A stretch of DNA of 64,000 bases, from contig NZ_JALIGC010000037.1 of NCBI RefSeq assembly GCF_024764775.1, positions 186,001-250,000 of the forward strand, read 5' to 3'. The first letter of the stretch is position 1. Every line of letters begins with the position of its first letter. Source of the stretch: Scandinavium manionii (GTDB lineage Bacteria; Pseudomonadota; Gammaproteobacteria; Enterobacterales; Enterobacteriaceae). Positions 57,777-64,000 of the stretch are shown piece after piece. Both the position numbers and the translations under genes were made by a program. The notes beneath the pieces are model-generated. The model worked only from the letters and a program-made list of their open reading frames with translations. It made no database searches and was not told the DNA's origin.

Positions 57777-58805
57777 TCAGTGGTGGGATTTGCCCGGCAT
57801 CCGCCGGTCATCTTTGTATTCGGCGGTGGCAATCCACGCGGCGCAGAACAGCGTCAGGCGGGCGAAGAAATAGAAAAATGCCATGATCCCGAGTACCGAG
57901 CCAAATGCCGCGCCAGACGGGGATTTCACCAGTGCGGGCAGCGTCCAGGTCATGATGATTTTAATCACCTCAAAGCCGATGGCCGCAATAAAGGTGCCGC
58001 GAACCAGCGCTTTTCGGCGCGGGCGGTGGCGCGGGAGTCGCCAGAAAATCCAGAAGAACAACAGGTAGTTGGCGAGAATAGAAATCGCGAGGCCGATAAT
58101 GCGCCACGCCGGTTTCAGCCACTCAACCGAGTCCAGATACAGTGCGGAGATGATCATCTGCTGCGCGGCCCCGGCGACGGAGGTAATCGACAGCGTGACA
58201 ATCAGCGCCACCAGCAGGCCAATCAGCGACACAAAATCGCGGAAGTACTTAATCCAAATTTTCTCCTGGTCCTGTGGCGAGCGTTCCCACACGTCGCGTG
58301 ACTGGGCGCGAATGGCCTCGCGCAAATTACCCATCCAGTTAATCCCGGAATACAGTGCCACCAGAAGGCCGACAATCCCGACGGTGGTTCGCTGCTGAAC
58401 CGCAGTGTTGATGGTGTTTTTCAGCGTGGCGGCGAGGGTTGGGTCGCTGACATTGACCAGAATTTTATCGAAAATATCCTGCAGCAGCGTCGGGTGCGAG
58501 GCGAGAATAAAGCCGCCTGCGGCAAACGACACCATCAGAATCGGGATCATCGACAGGAACGAGAAGTAGGTAATGGCTGCGCCGAACTGGTTGCCCAGGC
58601 GATCGTTAAAGCGCTCGGCGGCGCGGATCAAGTGGGCGATAAACGGCTGGCGCTGTACTTTCTTAGCGGTGCCGGTGGCTTTATTCAGCGCATCGCTGGC
58701 CCGCTGTTTAACGCCTGAAGCGGAAGGGTCATCAGTCTCCATTTTCCTGACGGGATCGTATTCCAGATCCTGAGTAGGGCGTTTTGCGTCGTTATCCGGC
58801 GTCAT
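57777..58805 (-). CDS. yhjD: Inner-membrane YihY/BrkB-family protein YhjD
   Basis: A 342-residue protein with six predicted helices after a hydrophilic N-terminal tail (MTPDNDAKRPTQDLEYDPVRK). YihY-family marks are FGAAITYFSFLSMIPILMV, YSGINWMGNLREAIR and FARLTLFCAAWIATAEYK. In E. coli a point mutation in YhjD (R134C) bypasses the need for Kdo in lipid A precursors, suggesting a role in lipid A transport or envelope lipid handling. It is transcribed toward yhjE and shares this order with E. coli. Confidence 0.93.
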   Translation of the reverse strand: MTPDNDAKRPTQDLEYDPVRKMETDDPSASGVKQRASDALNKATGTAKKVQRQPFIAHLIRAAERFNDRLGNQFGAAITYFSFLSMIPILMVSFAAGGFILASHPTLLQDIFDKILVNVSDPTLAATLKNTINTAVQQRTTVGIVGLLVALYSGINWMGNLREAIRAQSRDVWERSPQDQEKIWIKYFRDFVSLIGLLVALIVTLSITSVAGAAQQMIISALYLDSVEWLKPAWRIIGLAISILANYLLFFWIFWRLPRHRPRRKALVRGTFIAAIGFEVIKIIMTWTLPALVKSPSGAAFGSVLGIMAFFYFFARLTLFCAAWIATAEYKDDRRMPGKSHH

Positions 58806-58886
58806 CAGGTATTTATTCCTTCTTTTTACAACATAAACGAAATTATAGCCGATGAGGTGTCGATGATTAACGAAACCTCATGACTA

Positions 58887-59786
58887 TCAGTCCACGTAGC
58901 TTTTCAACACGTCCGTTAACCACTCCATAAACAGATGTACGCGGCGGGAAAGGTTGCGGCGATGTGGGTAAATCAGCGATACCGGCATCGGTTCGGCGCG
59001 GTAGTGCGGCAGGATCTCGACCAGTTTTCCGCTGCGCAGGGCATCTTTCACACCGATGCGCGGCACTTGAATAATCCCCAGACCCGCGAGACAGGCCGCG
59101 TGATAGGTTTCAGTGCTGTTGACCGTCAAAACACCGCCGGTTTTCAGCCAGCGAATTTGATTGTCGGTGTTGAGCTCAAAGCCCTGCGGGCGTACCCCGA
59201 GGCTGGTGGCGTAATGCACCATCGCATGGCCCGCGAGATCGTCGAGAGTTTCCGGATAGCCAAAACGTTCCAGATAATTTGGGCTGGCACAGTTAATTAC
59301 GGTCAGTTTGCCGATCGGCCGCGCCACTAATCCGGAATCTTTCAGCGTGCCGACGCGCACCACGCAGTCGAATCCTTCCCGAATCACATCCACCAGGCGA
59401 TCGCTGCTGCTGAGTTCCAGTTCGATACCGGGATACTGCTGCAGAAATGCGGGCAGTTTTGGGATGACTAAATTTCGAGCAACGCCCACCGGCATGTCCA
59501 CCCGTAAACGTCCGCTGATGCTGGTGGGGTCATGCTGGAACATGCCGTCGAGTTCATCGAGGTTGCTGAGTAAATCTTTTGCGCGTTCGTAATAGACCAT
59601 TCCGTCCTGCGTAAGCTGCACCCGGCGGGTGGTGCGGTGCAAAAGGCGAACGCCCAGCAGGTTTTCCAGCGCCTGAATTTGGCGCGATACACTACCCTTT
59701 GGAAGGCCGAGCGTGTCAGCCGCGCGCGAAAAACTCTCCAGTTCTGCGACGCGAATGAACAGTTGCATTGCGTGAATTTTATCCAT
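58887..59786 (-). CDS. yhjC: LysR-family regulator YhjC
   Basis: This 299-residue LysR-type regulator has an N-terminal winged helix-turn-helix (SFSRAADTLGLPKGSVSRQIQALENLLGVRLLHRTTR) and a substrate-binding domain with the CrgA-like pattern (SGRLRVDMPVGVARNLVIPKLPAFL). It matches E. coli YhjC, including the start MDKIHAMQLFIRVAELESF. It is divergent from the short-chain dehydrogenase gene with a 118-base shared region, the classic arrangement for a LysR regulator and its target, although in E. coli that neighbour is yhjB. The ligand is unknown. Confidence 0.88.
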   Translation of the reverse strand: MDKIHAMQLFIRVAELESFSRAADTLGLPKGSVSRQIQALENLLGVRLLHRTTRRVQLTQDGMVYYERAKDLLSNLDELDGMFQHDPTSISGRLRVDMPVGVARNLVIPKLPAFLQQYPGIELELSSSDRLVDVIREGFDCVVRVGTLKDSGLVARPIGKLTVINCASPNYLERFGYPETLDDLAGHAMVHYATSLGVRPQGFELNTDNQIRWLKTGGVLTVNSTETYHAACLAGLGIIQVPRIGVKDALRSGKLVEILPHYRAEPMPVSLIYPHRRNLSRRVHLFMEWLTDVLKSYVD

Positions 59787-59904
59787 AGGTAGCGGCCTTT
59801 GTTGTTGTCAGTGAAACAATGAAACGTAATTTCGTATCTTTATTGATTATATGCAACCCAATAAGCTCTATCTCACTGTTCTCTTGTCTGAAATGAGGTT
59901 GGTT

Positions 59905-60663
59905 ATGACACAACGTATCGCTTTGATCACTGGCGCAAGCCGTGGGCTGGGAAAAAACGCGGCGCTGAAGCTGGCGGCGAAAGGAATTGATATTCTGCTG
60001 ACTTACAACAGCAATCAGCAGGAAGCACAAAAAGTTGTCGCGGAAATTGAAGCAATTGGCGTGAAAGCCGCAGCATTACAGCTCAACGTCGCCGAAGTCT
60101 CCGGTTTCGAGAGTTTTGCCCACCAGGTACAGCAGCAGCTGCAAAAGACCTGGCAGCGTGACACCTTTGATTATTTAGTGAACAACGCCGGAATCGGTTT
60201 GTACGGTGCGTTTGCCGAGACCAGCGAGGCGGTGTTTGACGAGCTAATGAACATCCATTTTAAAGGCCCGTTCTTTCTGACTCAGCAGCTTCTGCCGTTG
60301 ATTCAGGATGGTGGCCGGATCCTGAACGTGTCGTCTGGACTGGCGCGTTTCGCGCTGCCGGGCTTCGCGGCCTACGCCTCGATGAAAGGCGCGATGGAAG
60401 TGCTGACGCGCTACCAGGCGAAAGAGTTGGGCGCACGCGGGATTTCGGTCAATATTATTGCGCCGGGTGCGATTGAAACCGACTTCGGCGGTGGACGCGT
60501 GCGTGATAACGCGGAAATGAATCAGTACGTTGCGTCCCAGACGGCGCTCGGCCGGGCGGGTCTGCCGGATGATATCGGTGGCGCGATTGCTGCATTGCTC
60601 AGTGATGAGCTGGGCTGGATGAACGCGCAGCGAATTGAAGTTTCTGGTGGAATGTTTTTGTAA
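59905..60663 (+). CDS. Short-chain dehydrogenase/reductase
   Basis: A 252-residue SDR: TGASRGLGKN is the cofactor-binding glycine motif at the N-terminus, NNAG is present, and the catalytic Ser (VSSGLARFALPG), Tyr-x-x-x-Lys variant (YASMKGAME) are in place, as is PGAIETDFGG. The basic residues after the glycine motif suggest NADP(H). The ATG at 59905 (MTQRIALITG) is chosen: GAGG lies 6 bases upstream, and the frame's 18 extra residues from 59851 have no family similarity. Divergence from yhjC suggests YhjC controls it. No substrate can be named. Not at this locus in E. coli. Confidence 0.87.
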   Translation: MTQRIALITGASRGLGKNAALKLAAKGIDILLTYNSNQQEAQKVVAEIEAIGVKAAALQLNVAEVSGFESFAHQVQQQLQKTWQRDTFDYLVNNAGIGLYGAFAETSEAVFDELMNIHFKGPFFLTQQLLPLIQDGGRILNVSSGLARFALPGFAAYASMKGAMEVLTRYQAKELGARGISVNIIAPGAIETDFGGGRVRDNAEMNQYVASQTALGRAGLPDDIGGAIAALLSDELGWMNAQRIEVSGGMFL

Positions 60664-60681
60664 TTTTTAGCTTCACTCCGC

Positions 60682-60715
60682 CCCTCTCCTGGCCCGTGTA
60701 CAGTCCGGGAGAGGG
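60682..60715. repeat. CCCTCTCC-family hairpin repeat, second copy
   Basis: Arms CCCTCTCC (60682-60689) and GGAGAGGG (60708-60715) flank an 18-base centre, followed by CTAGGGTGAGGG. It sits between the convergent SDR and GNAT genes and is related to the element at 56147-56183. Confidence 0.55.
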
Positions 60716-61255
60716 CTAGGGTGAGGGCTGTTGATACTCGTGACGCAATAACCCCAGCACCCAGTCGTTGTGCCATTTCCCACCAATCAGATAGCTTTCC
60801 CGCAATTCGCCTTCCAGCACAAAACCTGCTTTCTCCAGCACCCGGCGCGAGGCGCTATTCCCCACGGTGACCGTGGCGATGAGCCGCCGTATTCCACCGG
60901 TGGTAAACGCAAAATCACACACCGCATGCAGTGATTCCGTGGCGAATCCTTTGCCGTGTGCCCCGGGCGCACATAAGAAACCCACTTCTGCACAGTCCGG
61001 CTCCCGATGAATATACCCGGTTACGCCCACGGGCAGTCCCGTTGCCGTCTCCCGAACCAGCAGGCACAGCCAGTGCGCAGCACCCGGCGTCCACTGCGAC
61101 AGTCGTGATTCAAATGCTTCTCGTATCTCGCGTTCCGTTCGTGAATCTGCCACGTAGCGCATCACTTCCTGGTTCTGCTGCAAGGCCAAAAAGAAGGGCC
61201 AGTCTGCTTCGCAAAGCGATTCCGCACTCAATCTGGGTGTCACGATTTTTACCAT
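60716..61255 (-). CDS. GNAT N-acetyltransferase (RimJ/RimL type)
   Basis: A 179-residue acetyltransferase: TPRLSAESLCEADWPFFLAL at the start, AEVGFLCAPGAHGKGFATESL with the acetyl-CoA loop, and SASRRVLEKAGFVLEGELRESY, typical of the RimJ/L-related GNAT group. Its substrate cannot be told. The start at 61255 has GGAG 8 bases upstream. It is divergent from the HEPN gene across a 143-base interval, and is not at this position in E. coli. Confidence 0.85.
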   Translation of the reverse strand: MVKIVTPRLSAESLCEADWPFFLALQQNQEVMRYVADSRTEREIREAFESRLSQWTPGAAHWLCLLVRETATGLPVGVTGYIHREPDCAEVGFLCAPGAHGKGFATESLHAVCDFAFTTGGIRRLIATVTVGNSASRRVLEKAGFVLEGELRESYLIGGKWHNDWVLGLLRHEYQQPSP

Positions 61256-61302
61256 CGTATTTACTCCGGGTACTTTTATCGTTTTATAGACGGATTAGCC
61301 GA

Positions 61303-61317
61303 CATCACACTGATGTA
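61303..61317. promoter_or_regulatory. Palindrome in the GNAT/HEPN divergent region
   Basis: ACATCA-CAC-TGATGT is a perfect 6-base inverted repeat with a 3-base spacer, midway between the two divergent starts. It is an operator candidate; no regulator is identified. Confidence 0.35.
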
Positions 61318-61352
61318 ATCTTATTTCTAACTTGCTAAAAACAAAAATAAAA

Positions 61353-61369
61353 CCCCGTAATGTGCGGGG
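61353..61369 (-). terminator. Hairpin with T-rich tail, pointing away from the HEPN gene
   Basis: CCCCG (61353-61357) / CGGGG (61365-61369). On the minus strand it is followed by TTTTATTTTTGTTTTT, a good terminator for transcription moving leftward out of the HEPN gene. Confidence 0.45.
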
Positions 61370-61398
61370 GTACTGATGTCCTCTGAGAAGGAAAACGG

Positions 61399-62985
61399 AT
61401 GCACACTGCATCGCACTATTCCGGTGACCAGTTTGAGCACTGTCTGAGCGTGATCCGCCAGGCGGCGAGTGAGATCCTCTCGCTGCTGAATGTCCACGGC
61501 GCTGAAGCGAAAGATCCACGCTGGTTTCTTGAGCAGCTCGAGCAGGCCCGGCTGAATCTGGGCGGCTGGGCGAACGTGGCGCGGCGGCTTAATCTCAATG
61601 ATGCACAGATTAGCGATTTCACGTTGCAGCTACGTCACCTGCAACAGGTGGTCCCGGTGTATGAACGCGGGCAGGCGGTGACGGACAACCAGCTGATTGC
61701 GGCGTTGCGTTTTGTCGCCGCGCTGGAATTTGTGCGTCAGCAGCAGCCGCGTCTCAAATTTGATTCTTTACCCGGCGAGGAGGGTGATGCGCATCAGGAA
61801 CAGGCCCAGCGACAGCTGCGTGCCCTGACGCTGACGCTCAAAGCGCTGATTAGCCAGGCCTTTCCCGATGCTACACGCCTGAATGATTCACTCAAGCTGC
61901 AGTTCGGCGCCGACAGCGTTCGTCGGTGGCTGGCGAACAGCGACGCCGGGGATATTCTGTCCGGCATGTTGTTCAGCGATTTAGCCCTGCTGATCGTCGA
62001 TAAAAAAGCTTTTGCCCGTCATTACTCGACGCTATTTAACTCCGCGTCGGCGCTGACGTTTCTGGCTGAACAGCGCGTCACGTTGCATGCGTTTCTGGAA
62101 GATTGTCGGGTGATGCGTAACGCCGTTCTCGCGCATCGTCCGCTGACGACGACCGAAATGGTGCTGCTTGAGAACTATCAGCGACAGATTGCCAGCCCGG
62201 TTCAGCGCGCGTTTGAACAAGGCCGCACCCGGGTCAATCCGGCATCCTTTATGGCGGTGGACAGCAACGAGTTGCATCATTTCTGGGAAAATGCCCGCAG
62301 CAAAGACCGGGCGCTGGGCGGTGATGTTTCGGCGGTTCGTGAGAATATCGAGCCGCCGAAAAAGCAGCCGGTACGCAGCCCAGAAGACCGGGACCAGGTG
62401 ATTTCGACGGTGCTGTGGTGCGCCGTCGGCGTGGCGATGCTGGTGATGGCGTTCGGCGCGTTGTGGATGTTTAACACCGTGGCGCCTGCGGAATCGACGG
62501 CGCAGGCAAGTGAAGTGCTGGTGGATGCGCCGGAGCGTGAACTCCCGTCACCGCGTGAGAAGCTCGCGAACATGGGGATAAGCTGGGATATCAACAGCCT
62601 GCGGGCGGCGATCGACCGTAACGATACGCAGGTGACGATGCTGTTTTTACGGGGGGGAATGACCTGGCAACTGGCGTGGACCGAACAGGCTCAGTCGTTC
62701 CGCTATGATGACGTGCTGGAACTTTTGCTGCGCTATCGGCTGCAAATGGATGAACCAAAGCCTTGTCGTCGGTATATCAGCACCCTCAGCCACGCGATGT
62801 CCAACGGCGAGTCGTTAACGTCGGTGCGCAAAGCCTATTTACAGGCGTTCTGCACCACGCCTGCGGTGGTGGAGCGCCAGCGTTACACTGTTTCGCAGGC
62901 TAAGCTGCGCGCGGATGCCACGCCGGATGCACAAAATAAAAAATGGCTCACCATTCAGTCAGCCATTTACAGTGCCATTCGATAA
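61399..62985 (+). CDS. Membrane HEPN-domain protein (STY4199-like), ankyrin-like C-terminal segment
   Basis: The 528-residue protein is helical and cytoplasmic in its first 330 residues. It carries R240-N-A-V-L-A-H246, the RNxxxxH form of the HEPN RNase motif, in the context of an alpha-helix (EDCRVMRNAVLAHRPL). One transmembrane helix follows at about 336-358 (VISTVLWCAVGVAMLVMAFGALWMF), then a short Pro-rich linker and a segment WDINSLRAAIDRNDTQVTMLFLRGGM (about 396-421) like one ankyrin repeat. I recall such proteins as STY4199-family HEPN proteins of Salmonella and relatives, but function is unknown. It replaces yhjB and is convergent with treF, 5 bases apart. Confidence 0.75.
   Translation: MHTASHYSGDQFEHCLSVIRQAASEILSLLNVHGAEAKDPRWFLEQLEQARLNLGGWANVARRLNLNDAQISDFTLQLRHLQQVVPVYERGQAVTDNQLIAALRFVAALEFVRQQQPRLKFDSLPGEEGDAHQEQAQRQLRALTLTLKALISQAFPDATRLNDSLKLQFGADSVRRWLANSDAGDILSGMLFSDLALLIVDKKAFARHYSTLFNSASALTFLAEQRVTLHAFLEDCRVMRNAVLAHRPLTTTEMVLLENYQRQIASPVQRAFEQGRTRVNPASFMAVDSNELHHFWENARSKDRALGGDVSAVRENIEPPKKQPVRSPEDRDQVISTVLWCAVGVAMLVMAFGALWMFNTVAPAESTAQASEVLVDAPERELPSPREKLANMGISWDINSLRAAIDRNDTQVTMLFLRGGMTWQLAWTEQAQSFRYDDVLELLLRYRLQMDEPKPCRRYISTLSHAMSNGESLTSVRKAYLQAFCTTPAVVERQRYTVSQAKLRADATPDAQNKKWLTIQSAIYSAIR
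62941..62968 (-). terminator. treF terminator inside the HEPN gene's 3' end
   Basis: Stem AAATGGCT (62941-62948) / AGCCATTT (62961-62968), 12-base loop. Read on the minus strand it is followed by TTTATTTTGT, a workable intrinsic terminator for treF. It lies within the last 15 codons of the convergent HEPN gene. Confidence 0.65.
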
Positions 62986-62990
62986 CGGCG

Positions 62991-64000
62991 TTACGGTTCG
63001 CCGTACAGGCCCATCAGGCGGCGCGCCACGCCGTTGCTCCAACCGAAGCCGTCCTGTAACGGATATTCTCCACCGCCCCCTTCACGGGGCATTCCGGTGG
63101 CGATGTGATATTTCTCAATCACCTTCTGATGGTGCTGATAAAAGTGGTTCACGGTCTTCAGCCAGCTACGGGCGATTTCATTGCCCAGCGCGTCGTTGCC
63201 GTACAGCTTGAAGCCCTGAATCGCCATCCATTGCAGCGGTGCCCAGCCGTTGGGGAAATCCCACTGCTCGCCGCTGTCGTATTCGGTGGTGAGGAGCCCG
63301 CCGGGAGTCAGCAGCCGCGTGCGTACCGCAGTGTCGAGTTTGTCTGCCTGTTCATGCGTGGCCATACCGACGTACAGCGGCACCATGCTGGCGGCAGAAA
63401 ACAGCGCCAACTCTTCGCGACGCCAGTCATAGTCGCGATAACAGCCCTGTTCATCATCCCACAAATAGCGCGTCACCGCCGCCCGGCGTTCGCTGGCCTT
63501 GTGGCGGAATTCGGCTTCAGTTTCCCGATCGCCTTTGGCTGCAGAAATATTGGCAATGGTACTTTCCAGTTTGAACAGAAACGCGTTCAAATCGATGGGA
63601 ATAAACTGCGTGGTACGGATACTCGCCAGCCGCGTGGTATCCCGCAGCCAACGCGACGAATAGTCCCAGCCGGACTCCGCCCCTGCGCGTAAATCGCGAT
63701 AGACCTCATTTGGCGGTCGGCCAGAATGACGCGCGGTTTCCACATCTTCCAGCCACGATTCATCGCGCGGCGTATCACGGTCATCCCAGTAGCGGTTGAG
63801 CAGCGAGCCGTCCGGCATGCGCACCACGTGTCGCCATGCCTGATTCGGCAGCAGGTTTCCAGAACCATCCATCCAGAAGTTGTATTCCATTTTCAGATGG
63901 TCGAGATAGCGTTTCGCGCCGCGCACGCCATCTTCCTCAAACAATTCCACCATCAGGGCAAATACCGGTGGCTGCGAGCGGCTGAGATAATAGGTGCGGT
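62991..64000 (-). CDS. treF: Cytoplasmic trehalase TreF (partial, N-terminus beyond window)
   Basis: TreF hydrolyses cytoplasmic trehalose to glucose. The visible C-terminal part (336 residues, of a family length near 549) includes PDGSLLNRYWDDRDTPRDESW, ESGWDYSSRWL, and the trehalase signature QWDFPNGWAPLQW, then GGGGEYPLQDGFGWSNGV near the end. The first codons in the window (RTYYLSRSQPPVFALM) show that the frame continues past base 64000. There is no sign of damage. Confidence 0.95.
   Translation of the reverse strand, partial: RTYYLSRSQPPVFALMVELFEEDGVRGAKRYLDHLKMEYNFWMDGSGNLLPNQAWRHVVRMPDGSLLNRYWDDRDTPRDESWLEDVETARHSGRPPNEVYRDLRAGAESGWDYSSRWLRDTTRLASIRTTQFIPIDLNAFLFKLESTIANISAAKGDRETEAEFRHKASERRAAVTRYLWDDEQGCYRDYDWRREELALFSAASMVPLYVGMATHEQADKLDTAVRTRLLTPGGLLTTEYDSGEQWDFPNGWAPLQWMAIQGFKLYGNDALGNEIARSWLKTVNHFYQHHQKVIEKYHIATGMPREGGGGEYPLQDGFGWSNGVARRLMGLYGEP

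Noticed and set aside
61353..62985. Idea that treF mRNA runs antisense over the whole HEPN gene to the hairpin at 61353
   Set aside because: A nearer terminator for treF exists at 62941-62968, so long antisense transcription is not needed; the 61353 hairpin remains unexplained.
1..64000. CRISPR arrays, insertion sequences, rRNA genes
   Set aside because: No regular spacer-repeat array, transposase frame, terminal inverted repeats of IS type or rRNA sequence was seen.

Overview
The window is enterobacterial chromosome. Gene content and order follow the E. coli stretch from wecH-ysaB-glyQ-glyS through yiaG, yiaF, ghrB, yiaD, bisC, yiaC, tag, yhjY, yhjX, eptB, a proline tRNA, dppABCDF, the bcs cellulose genes, pdeK, dctA, yhjJ, kdgK, pdeH, yhjG, yhjE, yhjD and yhjC to treF. 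Orthologue lengths often match the E. coli proteins exactly (WecH 331, BisC 777, BcsA 872, DctA 428, YhjE 440 residues). Codon use and the inserted catabolic genes suggest an Enterobacter/Leclercia/Lelliottia-type bacterium, but the species cannot be fixed from sequence alone. All comparisons with E. coli are from memory, not from an alignment.

Layout. 1-2.5 kb: the tail of a hydrolase-like gene and a DJ-1/AraC regulator, then wecH (ECA O-acetyltransferase) and the lipoprotein gene ysaB. 2.7-5.7 kb: glyQS. 5.7-8.5 kb: an accessory insert where E. coli has cspA/hokA, with a phage-satellite-like remnant, a chromosomal ccdAB toxin-antitoxin pair and an ABC-F ATPase behind a leader. 8.5-17.6 kb: yiaG, an aromatic-acid transporter gene (pcaK-like) with two PcaR-type operators, yiaF, then a 2-ketogluconate operon (kguE-kguK-kguT-ghrB) with a LacI-family regulator and a PtxS-type palindrome, then yiaD. 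17.8-25.3 kb: bisC, yiaC, tag, yhjY, yhjX, eptB. 25.3-26 kb: tRNA-Pro(UGG), a 170-bp-period duplication of its 3' end and terminator with a structured insert, a REP, and a truncated SnoaL-like ORF.

26.5-32.3 kb: dppABCDF dipeptide importer, with a GcvB-like target before dppA and a REP pair between dppA and dppB. 32.3-46.4 kb: the complete type II cellulose system, bcsEFG divergent from bcsRQABZC. BcsA-BcsB makes the glucan, BcsC exports it, BcsZ trims it, BcsG adds phosphoethanolamine, BcsE/F/R/Q regulate and localise the complex. BcsC lacks about 54 residues of its TPR region. 46.5-54 kb: two c-di-GMP phosphodiesterase genes (pdeK, pdeH; the latter with a consensus sigma-28 promoter, so the strain is probably flagellated) around dctA, yhjJ and kdgK, which links cellulose and motility control. 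54-58.9 kb: yhjG (AsmA family), yhjE, yhjD, yhjC.

59.9-63 kb replaces E. coli yhjB with accessory genes: a short-chain dehydrogenase, a GNAT acetyltransferase, and a 528-residue protein with a HEPN RNase motif (R240-N241-x4-H246), one membrane segment and an ankyrin-like segment. treF runs off the right edge. The items most worth follow-up are the membrane HEPN protein, the tRNA-Pro duplication, the hairpin leader of pdeK, and the two operator-marked catabolic insertions.
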